A stretch of 64,000 bases of DNA from Pseudomonas grandcourensis (GCF_039909015.1 NZ_CP150919.1:4378501-4442500), one strand, 5' to 3'. Shown: positions 7,359 to 15,875, counted from the stretch's first letter. Numbers and translations: made by a program. Notes: generated by a model not told the origin, from the sequence alone.

Positions 7359-8657
7359 TCATTTCTTTTGCGTAGCGCGGACGAGCTTATCGGCAACGCC
7401 CATCAGCACATTGTTACCGGCTACCCAGACGCCCAGGTTCTGAACCGGACTGGAACGTTTGGCTTTCGGATCCTCGCGTCCCATCTCCGGGTTTTTATGA
7501 CAGGCAACCGGCGCGTTGAGTACCAGCCTGCGTAAACAGGAATTGGCATGGTCGCACCACACGATCTCAGCCTCACGACCTTCGATTACCTTCAACGCAT
7601 AATCAGGGTCGGCCAGCATCTGTCGTGCCAGCATGCTTGCATCGACATCGCCGTCCCAAATAGCCGCCGCCGCTTGCCGGGGATCTGGAGTACTGGAAAG
7701 GAACAGGAGCACCCCGCTACCCAGTGCCTTGCGGAAGGCCTGCGGCTCCCCGTGGTTCAGCATGTTGCCGGAAGTACTCGGCACATTGTCACGCATCGAC
7801 TCGTAGTTGCCCTCGCTTAGCGAGATGAAGTCTAGGCCGACCTCGGCGATGTGCACTGCGACCTCAGCGTAACCCTCCGGCCCCTGGCCGTCGGGCATAT
7901 GGTCATTCACACTCATACGCACCCCCACCGGATAATCCGGGCCGACTTCGGCGCGCACTGCTGCAACCACATCGCGCAAGGCTCTAGCGCGATTCGCAAC
8001 CGAACCACCGTATTCATCGGTGCGTTGATTGGCCAGCGGGGACAAAAAGGACGAGTAGAAGTAGCACATGTGTGCGCCAATCTCGACGCCATCGAAACCA
8101 CTAGCCTTGGCCCGGCGTGCACCGGCGACGACGCTCGCCTCGATGTCCTTGATCTCCTGGATGCTGGCCTCGTGTGGCACTGGTGTTATTCGGCCACCGG
8201 GGATAAAGAGATGGTTGGGCAAGCCGCCAGCCCCCAGGTTCACCGGCTTCGGGCTGGCCGCCAAAATCCACTGACCGTTGCGCGGCACGCCCATGCGGCC
8301 GAAGCTCGGAAACAGCTGCGCGAACACTGCTGCACCACATTCATGTACAGCATCGGACACACGCTTGAGGTCATCGACGAAAGCGTCTTTGTCAAAGCGA
8401 AGGTTTGGCGAAAACGGCGACTCATTCCAGGCTCGTTCGCTGCATACCGATCCACCAACGATGACCAGGCCCACCCCGCCCTGCGCACGACGCTTGAGGA
8501 ACGCGATGGTCTGCTCACTTGGGCGGCCGTCCTCGGTCGGGCGAAGTACCGCCATCGGCCCAAGGATAATGCGGTTTTTAATCTGCAATCCATTGATCTG
8601 CAGCGGGCTTGCCAGCACCTTGGCTGCATTGCTTGTATTCATCGAAATGTTGGTCAT
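7359..8657 (-). CDS. NADH:flavin oxidoreductase (old yellow enzyme family)
   Basis: FMN-binding TIM-barrel reductase, probably reducing an activated C=C bond or an enone-type intermediate. The 432 residues open with LASPLQINGLQIKNRIILGPM and contain the barrel segments DGVEIGAHMCYFYSSFLSPLANQRTDEYGGS and ADPDYALKVIEG. It resembles the N-terminal half of dienoyl-CoA reductase / trimethylamine dehydrogenase. A [4Fe-4S] Cys motif is recognisable but degenerate (C-x5-C-x11-C rather than C-x2-C-x3-C-x11-C), and the FAD/NAD(P) C-terminal half is absent. It is the last gene of the leftward flavocytochrome operon. Three in-frame starts exist (8663 TTG, 8657 ATG, 8642 ATG); I chose 8657. Confidence 0.8.
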   Translation of the reverse strand: MTNISMNTSNAAKVLASPLQINGLQIKNRIILGPMAVLRPTEDGRPSEQTIAFLKRRAQGGVGLVIVGGSVCSERAWNESPFSPNLRFDKDAFVDDLKRVSDAVHECGAAVFAQLFPSFGRMGVPRNGQWILAASPKPVNLGAGGLPNHLFIPGGRITPVPHEASIQEIKDIEASVVAGARRAKASGFDGVEIGAHMCYFYSSFLSPLANQRTDEYGGSVANRARALRDVVAAVRAEVGPDYPVGVRMSVNDHMPDGQGPEGYAEVAVHIAEVGLDFISLSEGNYESMRDNVPSTSGNMLNHGEPQAFRKALGSGVLLFLSSTPDPRQAAAAIWDGDVDASMLARQMLADPDYALKVIEGREAEIVWCDHANSCLRRLVLNAPVACHKNPEMGREDPKAKRSSPVQNLGVWVAGNNVLMGVADKLVRATQKK

Positions 8658-8723
8658 GGTCAAAACTACTCTTGCCTGTATAGGGTCGGCTTGCCGGGTT
8701 CAATCAACTGAATCCGAATCGAC

Positions 8724-9497
8724 TTACATGATTGAGCTGGCGCCACCGTCCACGGGAATATTGATCCCAGTGACCCATTTAGACTCATCAGAGGTCAGGT
8801 AAAGGCCTGCCCAAGCGACAGCGATCGGCTCGCCCGGCTTACCCGTCAGGGTGCGCTCCACGATCGGGGCCACGGGTGCCTTGTCGCCAAACTCCCGATA
8901 CATCGCCTGAACCGGCGGGGTGTTCATTACACCAGGGCTGACCGAGTTAACCCGTACACCAACAGCGACGCCTTCTGCGGCCAGTTGGCGCGTCAAGGCA
9001 AGGACCGCCCCCTTCGCCGCGGCATGCGCAGCCTGCGGCAACGTTCTCGCTCCCTGCATGCCAGCACCGGAGCCGATGTTGACGATGGCACCTTTGGACT
9101 TCACCAGATATGGCCAGGCAAGCTGGCAAGCACGCCAGACGAGATCGAGCTCATTCTGAATAGTGAAGACATAATCGGCGTCGCTCTGCATCGCAAAAGG
9201 CGCAAAACGCGGCAGGCTGGCATTATTGTAAAGCGCGTCAATGCGGCCATGCCGAGCAGCAGCACCATCGATCCAACGCGCTACATCGTCGCGGTCGCTG
9301 AGGTCAACAGGAGCAACCACATCGATGGAATGACCATCGCTTTCTACCAGTTTTGCGGTTTCTGCGGCCGTCTGCGGATTGATGTCACAGCCGACAACGA
9401 TTGCGCCTTCACTGGCGAACAGTCGAGCTGTCTCGCGCCCCATCCCACTGCCAATGCCGGTCAGTAAAACCACCTTGTCCTGCAATCGCTTGCTCAT
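8724..9497 (-). CDS. Short-chain dehydrogenase/reductase with His in place of the catalytic Tyr
   Basis: Classical SDR of 257 residues with the nucleotide motif TGIGSGMG near residue 14, NNAS near residue 90, NIGSGAG carrying the catalytic Ser, and a C-terminal GINIPVDGGAS. At the active site the usual Y-x-x-x-K reads H-A-A-A-K (codon CAT, one base from TAT), so the Tyr is replaced by His. Related regulatory or altered-chemistry SDRs exist, but this could also be a point mutation. The gene lies 66 bases before the old-yellow-enzyme gene and 43 after the MFS gene. In a flavocytochrome operon its expected role would be oxidising a benzylic or allylic alcohol made by hydroxylation. Confidence 0.82.
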   Translation of the reverse strand: MSKRLQDKVVLLTGIGSGMGRETARLFASEGAIVVGCDINPQTAAETAKLVESDGHSIDVVAPVDLSDRDDVARWIDGAAARHGRIDALYNNASLPRFAPFAMQSDADYVFTIQNELDLVWRACQLAWPYLVKSKGAIVNIGSGAGMQGARTLPQAAHAAAKGAVLALTRQLAAEGVAVGVRVNSVSPGVMNTPPVQAMYREFGDKAPVAPIVERTLTGKPGEPIAVAWAGLYLTSDESKWVTGINIPVDGGASSIM

Positions 9498-9540
9498 ACC
9501 AACCCTCTCGTAAGGGACTTCATATTTTTGTTGTTTTACA

Positions 9541-10713
9541 TCACGCCTTACGGGTACCTAGACGAAAGCAGAGGGCGGACAAAAGCCCCAACGCCAATGC
9601 CGCCCAGCCCAAGCTGCCATAGCCAACATGCAGGGCGAGCACGCCCCCCAGGAGTGGGCCAGTAGCCGAACCCGCCATGACCATCACCGGAGTGGCTGCG
9701 ACCACGCGACCGGACGGATCCAGTCGCGCAAGTACCCCGAATGCGAACACATGGGTGAATGTGACGACGGCGATGAGAACTGAGGTCGCTACGATGTAAA
9801 CCCCGTAACCACTAAACTGGGTCACAGCAACTGCTGCAGTGGCTTGTATCAGAGGTCCCGCCATGACTACGCCCGAGGCCGGCAAGCGGCGTTCAAGGAG
9901 ATTGGAAAGGGCGACAGGTACGAGATTCACGACGCCACTGATGACAAGCACCGTGGTGATCTGCGCCGCGCTGAATCCGTGCCAGCCTCCTACACGCTCG
10001 ATGAATCCGAAGACCATCGAATGGCTCACCATCAATAGACTCACGCCAGTGATGCCGAACCATACTCGCGTAGGCAACTTGGCGAGCTTGGATCGATCGT
10101 GCTGGATCGCACGGGCGACCTTCGGAAAAGCCAGCAGTGCGGCGAGTGCGGCAGCAAACATGATGCCCGACATTGTGTAGAAGAATATGTTCGGGCCGTT
10201 CTTGCCCACTAGCGGAGGCAGCGTCGCCATCACCAGGATGGACAGTAGGCTCAGCGAGCTAAATGCCATTGCCGCTGTGCGGTGCGGATTAGCAGTGCCA
10301 CCCATCGTCCCGTGAACGATCGACAGGCCGCAGCCGACCGCCAGACCTGCCACGACATGCGCCGAAGCCAAAAGGGTATAGCTACCACTTACGCTTGGCA
10401 TGCTGGCGAAGGCCATACCCGCCACGGCATAAGCCGCCGACGTTATGCGCTTGCGGTTGAGTCGGGATAGTTTTGGTGCAATACACAGGCTGCTGAGCAC
10501 GACCGACCCGAGGAACAGAGTCAGAAGGAACCCGGCACGCTGCGGATCAAGTGCCAGTTGCCCGATCAGGACGATTCCAACCCAGATCGGCAAAGTGGTG
10601 ATATCCATCAGGCCAGCGCAATGCCCGATGACGAGCGCCGCGGTACCGTAGCGGGCTTCCTTCCGGTTGCCAGCAGCCTTCGTCAGAGAGTCAGAAACAG
10701 AATGTGAGCTCAT
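9541..10713 (-). CDS. MFS transporter
   Basis: Inner-membrane major-facilitator carrier of 390 residues with about twelve hydrophobic segments; the first follows a 25-residue hydrophilic N-terminus. Its start ATG overlaps the stop of the cytochrome gene by four bases, so it is translationally coupled. It lacks the LDR-type signature of the ACS carriers at 257 and 21828 and looks more like the drug/aromatic-acid exporter branch. Within the flavocytochrome operon it probably moves the aromatic substrate or a toxic intermediate. Direction of transport cannot be told from sequence. Confidence 0.8.
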   Translation of the reverse strand: MSSHSVSDSLTKAAGNRKEARYGTAALVIGHCAGLMDITTLPIWVGIVLIGQLALDPQRAGFLLTLFLGSVVLSSLCIAPKLSRLNRKRITSAAYAVAGMAFASMPSVSGSYTLLASAHVVAGLAVGCGLSIVHGTMGGTANPHRTAAMAFSSLSLLSILVMATLPPLVGKNGPNIFFYTMSGIMFAAALAALLAFPKVARAIQHDRSKLAKLPTRVWFGITGVSLLMVSHSMVFGFIERVGGWHGFSAAQITTVLVISGVVNLVPVALSNLLERRLPASGVVMAGPLIQATAAVAVTQFSGYGVYIVATSVLIAVVTFTHVFAFGVLARLDPSGRVVAATPVMVMAGSATGPLLGGVLALHVGYGSLGWAALALGLLSALCFRLGTRKA

Positions 10714-11054
10714 TGGTCTTTAGCCTTTAGGTAGTCGACAAGCAATTCAAGGTCGGCGTCGGTTATTTCGGTTTTACGAAATGCCGGCATGATCAGTACG
10801 CCGTTGCGAACGAAATACTTGATGAAGGCCGGGGGCATGTCAGTGCGCTCTTCCAATGCAGCCGGTAAGCTGCGGCCATACTTGGCCGCCAGCGAAGCTG
10901 TGCCAGGCATGCGTGAAGCTGCGGCGTGACAGATCGCACACCACTGATCGAAAACCTGCTTGCCACGCTGACCCGGTTCGACGTCCCTGGCCGGTTCGGA
11001 GGCGACTGCCAGACCTGCCAGCATCATCAGCACGATGAAACTGTTCGTTTTCAT
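10710..11054 (-). CDS. Cytochrome c subunit of a PCMH-type flavocytochrome
   Basis: Small periplasmic monohaem cytochrome of 114 residues. A signal peptide covers residues ~1-18 (SFIVLMMLAGLAVA), the haem site is CAICH near residue 39, and the distal Met is in VLIMPAFRKTEI near residue 89. It resembles the cytochrome partners of p-cresol methylhydroxylase and eugenol or pinoresinol hydroxylase, which take electrons from the flavoprotein. Four-base overlaps join it to the flavoprotein gene upstream and the MFS gene downstream, supporting a stoichiometric complex. Confidence 0.87.
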   Translation of the reverse strand: MKTNSFIVLMMLAGLAVASEPARDVEPGQRGKQVFDQWCAICHAAASRMPGTASLAAKYGRSLPAALEERTDMPPAFIKYFVRNGVLIMPAFRKTEITDADLELLVDYLKAKDQ

Positions 11055-12727
11055 TTGGTGCCCTTCCTCAAATGCTTGGGCCAGATGCCGTAGCGGCCCG
11101 GCGAAAGAGTTCCGTTAGGATCGATGGCGTCCTTGATGACCTCGTTCAAGCGCAGCAGGCTGTTGTTGTTGTACGAATACAGGCCCATGGCCTGGTCCTG
11201 GAATTCCGGGTGGCAACGATATTCGCCCCAGCCATGCTGTGCGCCAATATCGAGCAGCGTCCGATACGCCTTGATGGAGGCTTTGTTCATCGCCGTATCA
11301 TCGGTAATCGGGAAGCCCACGATGAAAAGGAAAGCGCGCTCGAAAAACGGCGCAGGCAACGCAAAAGGCCTGAGGTTCCAGATCGGCACATTCTGCAGCG
11401 CAGGCATGGTGCGGTGCGCTTCTTCGAAGACACGGTTGGCTTCGAGGATGCCTTGCGCAGTCTGTGGAATGACTGGAGAGAACCACATATGGCCGCGCAT
11501 TGGGTGCGGGTTGCCTCCGGCACGCGTGCCCATACCGAAGAAGTCCATGTTTGGTACACCCACATCCTGTGGGTAAACCGTCCACTCAGCGGAAGCCTTG
11601 CGCGGATCGGTCTGAATCTGGCCAGCCTGAAAGCGCACTCCCTTGATCGACTTTGCGGCCAGCTCCTGTACCGCCTCCCACTGGGCCTGGATCACCTTCG
11701 GTGGTCCGTAGAACTTCAGGTTAAGCACCCAGTAAGGAATGTTGTTGTCCTGTCCATACTTCTGCAACTCTGCCGAAAAGCCGACGCTGGCTTTCGCAAC
11801 CAGCTCGGCATGCGGCTTCTGCAACTGCGGCGGGCCATCATAAAATGCGTCGACAAGGTGTTTCGTGTAATTGCTGACACCCAGCAGCGGGCTACCCATT
11901 TCCGGAGCACCAGGGGCTAACCCAGTGTTCTCGACGTACTTGAGCAATTCCACTACCGCGTGCAGGTCGTCATAACGCGCGGCCATCACCATGCCATGCA
12001 TGAAGGCTTCTGGTGCCGGCATCAACCAAATGCCCATCTTGGTGACAACGCCGAAATTGGACTGGGAAAAAATGCCATCCAGGATCGGCCCCATGCCCAT
12101 CTTGAATTGCCCCCACGTCTGGGAACCGGGAAGCGCTCCCATTCCTGTTCGAACCACCTCCCCATTTGCCAGCACCACCTCCATTCCGCAGTGCGAATCG
12201 AAATGGTTGCGAAAGCGCGACAGCGTGTGACCTACTCCATGGTCAAGCGCATTGCCAACCACACTGCCCCAGCCGGGGTCGGCGACATCCAACCACACTT
12301 TCAGGCCACGTTCCTGGATGTAGTTATACAGATCGAAATAGCTGACGCCGGGCTCCACGATTGCGTAGCCATTGCTTTCGTTGACCTCAATGATGCGGTT
12401 CATCCGCTTCAGATCCAGCACAACACTGCCGCCATGATTGGGCGCTGAACCGCCGTAGCCGAGGTTTTTGCCGGTGGAAATCGTATAAAGCGGTATGCGG
12501 TGCTTATCGGCAATGCGCACGACCGCCTGCACCTCTTCAACCGAACCGGGCGCCACGGCAGCTGATGCGCTTCGATCCTCGGGCGTGTCGCGCAGCGGGG
12601 AATAAGAATCACGGTAGGGAAACAGATCCTCGTCCTCAACGAAGACCCATTCTTTTCCGACTACACCAGCAAACGCCTGTAGCGCGACGGAAAAAACTTC
12701 GGGGGAAACATTCGGGGGTGTTCTCAT
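11051..12727 (-). CDS. FAD-linked oxidase, p-cresol methylhydroxylase / vanillyl-alcohol oxidase family
   Basis: Flavoprotein subunit of 558 residues expected to oxidise a para-substituted phenol by forming a quinone methide and adding water. The FAD pyrophosphate loop STGKNLGYGGSAPNHGGSV lies near residues 85-105, and the cap region includes GHMWFSPV near residue 415. The end NGTLSPGRYGIWP is the family C-terminal signature. The nearest relatives I can name are PchF, EhyB (eugenol hydroxylase) and the pinoresinol hydroxylase flavoprotein; I cannot choose between them. The immediately following cytochrome c gene shows it is a dehydrogenase/hydroxylase, not an O2-using oxidase. The flavin-anchoring residue cannot be fixed without alignment. 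No signal peptide is visible, as in some partners that are co-exported. Confidence 0.87.
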   Translation of the reverse strand: MRTPPNVSPEVFSVALQAFAGVVGKEWVFVEDEDLFPYRDSYSPLRDTPEDRSASAAVAPGSVEEVQAVVRIADKHRIPLYTISTGKNLGYGGSAPNHGGSVVLDLKRMNRIIEVNESNGYAIVEPGVSYFDLYNYIQERGLKVWLDVADPGWGSVVGNALDHGVGHTLSRFRNHFDSHCGMEVVLANGEVVRTGMGALPGSQTWGQFKMGMGPILDGIFSQSNFGVVTKMGIWLMPAPEAFMHGMVMAARYDDLHAVVELLKYVENTGLAPGAPEMGSPLLGVSNYTKHLVDAFYDGPPQLQKPHAELVAKASVGFSAELQKYGQDNNIPYWVLNLKFYGPPKVIQAQWEAVQELAAKSIKGVRFQAGQIQTDPRKASAEWTVYPQDVGVPNMDFFGMGTRAGGNPHPMRGHMWFSPVIPQTAQGILEANRVFEEAHRTMPALQNVPIWNLRPFALPAPFFERAFLFIVGFPITDDTAMNKASIKAYRTLLDIGAQHGWGEYRCHPEFQDQAMGLYSYNNNSLLRLNEVIKDAIDPNGTLSPGRYGIWPKHLRKGTK

Positions 12728-12730
12728 AAT

Positions 12731-13192
12731 TCACGCGATGATCCATGAAACCAAAGGATTGGGTTGGCTCGCCGGTACGTCGTACTGATGCAGCACAACA
12801 GTACGGCGCGACTGGCTGCGTGCTTGTTCTGCAAGGCAATGCCAAACCTCGCGCGTGGTGAGTCCGGCGACAGCGCCACCTTGCTCACGCCAAAACGGTA
12901 CGAGCGATTCCTGCCAAAGCCTCGTGAGTCCATTCGTGACTTCAAGCCGCGCACTGCCTTTTTTGGCATGCTCAATGGCGAAAGCCAGGCTTTGCGGCAA
13001 TCGGCGGTCCGTCACGACAAAGCGAACGTCAAACTGACTGGGGTCGAATGGTTCTCGAGCGATCTCTCCGGATGGCTTCGCGAGCACCGGTAGCGCCCCC
13101 AGCATGGCGAGCGTCGCGGCACTTGCGGTGGACACGAGAAACTGGCGCCGCCCAAATCCGAGATTGGAAATATTGGGGATCGACATGCTCAC
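12731..13192 (-). CDS. Tat-exported protein of unknown function
   Basis: A 153-residue protein with a clear twin-arginine signal: GRRQFLVSTASAATLAML at residues ~14-31 and a likely cleavage after PVLA near residue 38. The mature part of about 115 residues contains DVRFVVTDRRLPQSLAFA and REVWHCLAEQARS, and matches no family I can recall. Only three bases separate it from the flavoprotein gene, and its start overlaps the stop of the preceding small gene. Because Tat substrates are folded before export, it might escort the flavoprotein, which has no signal of its own, into the periplasm. That role is inference only. Confidence 0.75.
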   Translation of the reverse strand: MSMSIPNISNLGFGRRQFLVSTASAATLAMLGALPVLAKPSGEIAREPFDPSQFDVRFVVTDRRLPQSLAFAIEHAKKGSARLEVTNGLTRLWQESLVPFWREQGGAVAGLTTREVWHCLAEQARSQSRRTVVLHQYDVPASQPNPLVSWIIA

Positions 13193-13431
13193 TCCCCGAA
13201 AATGTTGAGGAATGTAGCGGAGCTCTGAACCCCGATTAAGAGACTGAGATCGGCGTCGAGGATCGAGCCGTTGGTATCGCGCGTCGAAGCAGCGTTGACG
13301 GGGAAGTTTTGGAAATCAGCGGACGCGAATTGCTTGTCGCGTTCAGCCACCTGTTCACTGGTCGAGTGCCAGATGCGGCCCACAATGGTAACGGTCGCAA
13401 CATCGCCTTTCAGGCTCGAACCCTGATGCAT
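13189..13431 (-). CDS. Small conserved-context protein, unknown function
   Basis: An 80-residue first gene of the flavocytochrome operon. GGAGGA stands seven bases before the ATG, an excellent ribosome-binding site, and its stop overlaps the start of the Tat protein gene; both argue that it is real. No signal peptide, helix-turn-helix or metal motif is visible. The start MHQGSSLKGDVATVTIVGRIW looks beta-strand-rich. I do not recognise it. Confidence 0.65.
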   Translation of the reverse strand: MHQGSSLKGDVATVTIVGRIWHSTSEQVAERDKQFASADFQNFPVNAASTRDTNGSILDADLSLLIGVQSSATFLNIFGE

Positions 13432-13764
13432 GTTTGTTTCCTCCGCGCGTTCTTGTTGTTGTGCCCGTGACAGGCTTCATATGCGCGAAACAAAAATATA
13501 CGATCCGTACCGTTTTGTGCAAGCTTACTTTTTTCGGTTTCGTCAGCTGGCAGCCTTCACCTGCCTACGGAGTCAGCCCTCATGGGCCTTCCACACTCGC
13601 CAAGCCAAGCCCAAAGCGTTTTTTTACATTGCTTCTTGAGTGGTCTGTTGGCTACGATCAGAAACGCCTCAGCTTGATTTCAGCAGGCAGCCGCCCACGC
13701 CGCAGAGTGAGCACATGCAGCTTTACGCTCCTGTTAAAATTAGTCATTTATTAAGGAATACTTT
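13432..13764. other. Intergenic region between the flavocytochrome operon and TetR gene 2
   Basis: A 333-base divergent promoter region. It contains one ATACG-N3-CGT motif at 13498-13508, 67 bases upstream of the small first gene of the leftward operon, followed by CGTTTTGT. The TetR side has a good AAGGAA ribosome-binding site at about 13753. No other coding frame is convincing. Confidence 0.6.
13498..13508 (+). promoter_or_regulatory. ATACG-N3-CGT motif, flavocytochrome operon promoter
   Basis: ATACGATCCGT; the core TACG-ATC-CGTA is a perfect palindrome around a three-base centre, and CGTTTTGTG follows two bases later. Related copies stand at 15865 and 15961 and a weaker one at 6523. A TetR-family operator is the simplest reading. 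Confidence 0.5.
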
Positions 13765-14358
13765 ATGCAGGAGAAGTCTTTAGGACGACCACGCAGCGAA
13801 GCTACTCGACTGCAAATACTGAATTCGACCATCAAGTTGCTACACGAGAACTCTATTCAGGCCATCTCGATTGAGGCAATTGCAAAGGAAGCCGGTGTCA
13901 GCAAAGCAACGATCTACAGATGGTGGGACTCTAAAGCATTGCTCGTGATTGACGCATTCATTGAAAACCATCTTCTCAAGACCCCACTGCCAATTGAACT
14001 CGGTCCCAAAAAGGCCATCGCTGCTCATTTCCGCACACTGGTAGAGCAGTTTTCTGGTTGGCCAGGCCGAATACTTGCTCAAATCATAGCCGAGGGACAA
14101 TCTGACCCTTCAGTATTACGAGCCTTTCGAGAGAGATTCCACTATGGGCGACGCGCGATAGTTAAAGAAACACTTGAAGAATGGAAACGCAGCGGCGAGA
14201 TCCCAAGCGACACCGATGTCGAGTCGCTTATGGACATCATCTACTCAGCAGTCTACATGCGCTTGTTGGTTGGCCACGCCCCATTGAACGAGGAGTTTGC
14301 CAAGTCGCATATCGACTACATATACCACTTGCTGGGAGTAACGAACTCAGAAAACTGA
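13765..14358 (+). CDS. TetR/AcrR-family regulator, paralogue 2
   Basis: A 197-residue repressor-like protein, the close partner of the gene at 6613. The helix-turn-helix AGVSKATIYRWWDSKALLV is at residues ~34-52, and the ligand-domain block RERFHYGRRAIVKETLEEW is nearly identical to paralogue 1. AAGGAA stands six bases before the ATG. It is divergent from the flavocytochrome operon and so is the likeliest direct regulator of it. A strong terminator follows the stop. Having nearly the same recognition helix, both paralogues probably read the same operator while possibly answering different ligands. Confidence 0.88.
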   Translation: MQEKSLGRPRSEATRLQILNSTIKLLHENSIQAISIEAIAKEAGVSKATIYRWWDSKALLVIDAFIENHLLKTPLPIELGPKKAIAAHFRTLVEQFSGWPGRILAQIIAEGQSDPSVLRAFRERFHYGRRAIVKETLEEWKRSGEIPSDTDVESLMDIIYSAVYMRLLVGHAPLNEEFAKSHIDYIYHLLGVTNSEN

Positions 14359-14403
14359 ACAGCACTGTTTGGCTGCTGATCGTTATAAAGTATGAGTTGA
14401 CTC

Positions 14404-14441
14404 AGTCCCGATTCACCCTGAGAGGTGAATCGGGACTTTTT
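14404..14441 (+). terminator. Strong rho-independent terminator after TetR gene 2
   Basis: Perfect 14-base arms AGTCCCGATTCACC / GGTGAATCGGGACT with a six-base loop, followed by a run of T residues. It lies 46 bases after the TetR stop and 25 before the end of the convergent monooxygenase gene, so it insulates the two. Confidence 0.92.
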
Positions 14442-14465
14442 GACAGATAACGTCAACCTGGTGCT

Positions 14466-15578
14466 TTAGATAGGCTGCCCCAAGTATTGATAGGTTTTCA
14501 GCAATAGAGCCGCCGACTGCTCTCTATTTTTCAGTGGGTCTTCCTGCTCATAGCGACAAAGTTGTAATGAAGCTTCGCAAATGATTTTGCACCGTTCAAA
14601 TCGGCGCTCGCTATACATCGCCAATGCCTCGTTAACAGATTGGGTCTTGGATATGCAGTCTGCAAGCACGACGGCATCTTCGATGGCCATGCCACCTCCA
14701 GACGTCATATGCGGTGTTGGTGAATGTGCAGCATCGCCGATGAGCACTACGCGGCCGCGGTACCAAGGTGCCGGCACCAGCGTGATATCCAGCGGACGGA
14801 AGATAACCTGCCTGGCATCGGTCACCTGCTCAAGAGCTTCCAATACAGCGGGCGCGGTATATTCGGCAAGGCGTTCGCGAATCATCGCGCTCGCTTGATC
14901 CTCTGGTACCCGCAGAGGCTCCACACTGTTCTCGAGATAAAACAGGTAGCAGCTGTTCTCCGATGTCGGGAAAGAACCCACCGTTTTCCCTGTCGGGCTG
15001 CGGTACAGACAGAACCCATCAATCTGAGCCGGACGCGGCGCGTTGAAACGCCAGACACTCTGACCTGCAAAATGCGGCCTGCACTCAGTACCGAAAACCT
15101 GATCGCGGAGCTTGGAGTAGGCTCCATCCGCAGCCACTACCAAGTCATAGGTAGCCTCGCGACCATCCGAGAATTTAACTTCGACGCAGTCCCCACGGTC
15201 GTCGAGATGTTCGATCGTCAACCCTTTATCCAGAACCGCCCCAGCCCCTTGCGCTGCCGACTCCAGGATTCGAGCAAGTTCTGGCCGACGGATGCCACAG
15301 CTGGGGGGTGCAGGGTCCGATCGCAGGAGTTGACCTGAGGAATCGAATTGCCGAAACGCGTCGAATCGCATACCACTGTCGAGACAAGGCTCCGCCAATC
15401 CGATCATGTCCAATGCTCGGACCGTGTTGTGTAACAGGCAAATGCCAGACCCTGCCGAGGGAATCCCCGGCTTGATATCAATACAGTGGACGTCCACTCC
15501 CGCCCTGCGCAGTGCATAAGCTGCGGTGGCACCGCCGATTCCGCTGCCTACAATCAAAACGCGTTTAACTTGACTCAT
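14466..15578 (-). CDS. FAD-dependent aromatic monooxygenase (group A)
   Basis: Single-component flavoprotein hydroxylase of 370 residues, like salicylate or 6-hydroxynicotinate hydroxylase. FAD/NAD(P)H motifs are all present: GSGIGGATAAYALRRAG at the N-terminus, VVAADGAYSKLR near residue 150, and VVLIGDAAHSPTPHMTSGGGMAIEDA near residue 278. GGAG precedes the ATG by seven bases. It stands alone, convergent with TetR gene 2, with the long region containing two ATACG motifs upstream. The expected chemistry is ring hydroxylation or oxidative decarboxylation of a hydroxylated aromatic acid; the substrate cannot be told. Confidence 0.87.
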   Translation of the reverse strand: MSQVKRVLIVGSGIGGATAAYALRRAGVDVHCIDIKPGIPSAGSGICLLHNTVRALDMIGLAEPCLDSGMRFDAFRQFDSSGQLLRSDPAPPSCGIRRPELARILESAAQGAGAVLDKGLTIEHLDDRGDCVEVKFSDGREATYDLVVAADGAYSKLRDQVFGTECRPHFAGQSVWRFNAPRPAQIDGFCLYRSPTGKTVGSFPTSENSCYLFYLENSVEPLRVPEDQASAMIRERLAEYTAPAVLEALEQVTDARQVIFRPLDITLVPAPWYRGRVVLIGDAAHSPTPHMTSGGGMAIEDAVVLADCISKTQSVNEALAMYSERRFERCKIICEASLQLCRYEQEDPLKNREQSAALLLKTYQYLGQPI

Positions 15579-15864
15579 TCTTGTCTCCTCTCCGCTTCTA
15601 TGGCGGGTGGTAGCTGCTACTCAATTACACAGCTTGTTTGCCAATTCCGGTACATCGAAGTACGCCTCGGCAAGAGACATCCGCGACCGGGTATAGCCCT
15701 CGTATAGTCATCTGCGGCAAGCCTTCAGGCGTCGCGCAGTACTGCTTCAATTGCAGCGACGAGCAAATCCACTGGGCAGGACTGTCCAAGCCTTCAACTA
15801 CCCTCGCATCCCGCGCTTCATGCCGCTCACCAGACATCGGCGTTGCTAAGAACAAACCAAATCT

Positions 15865-15875
15865 ATACGTTCCGT
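15865..15875 (+). promoter_or_regulatory. ATACG-N3-CGT motif, site 1 of the divergent region
   Basis: ATACGTTCCGT followed by TTTGTTT. It stands 287 bases upstream of the monooxygenase start and 204 upstream of the OCD-family gene. It shares the core and the TTTTGT flank with the 15961 site. Confidence 0.45.

Noticed and set aside
11072..11920. Long open frame of 282 codons antisense to the flavoprotein gene
   Set aside because: It lies wholly opposite a well-supported family member, lacks a ribosome-binding site and has no recognisable domain; GC-rich codon use explains such shadows.
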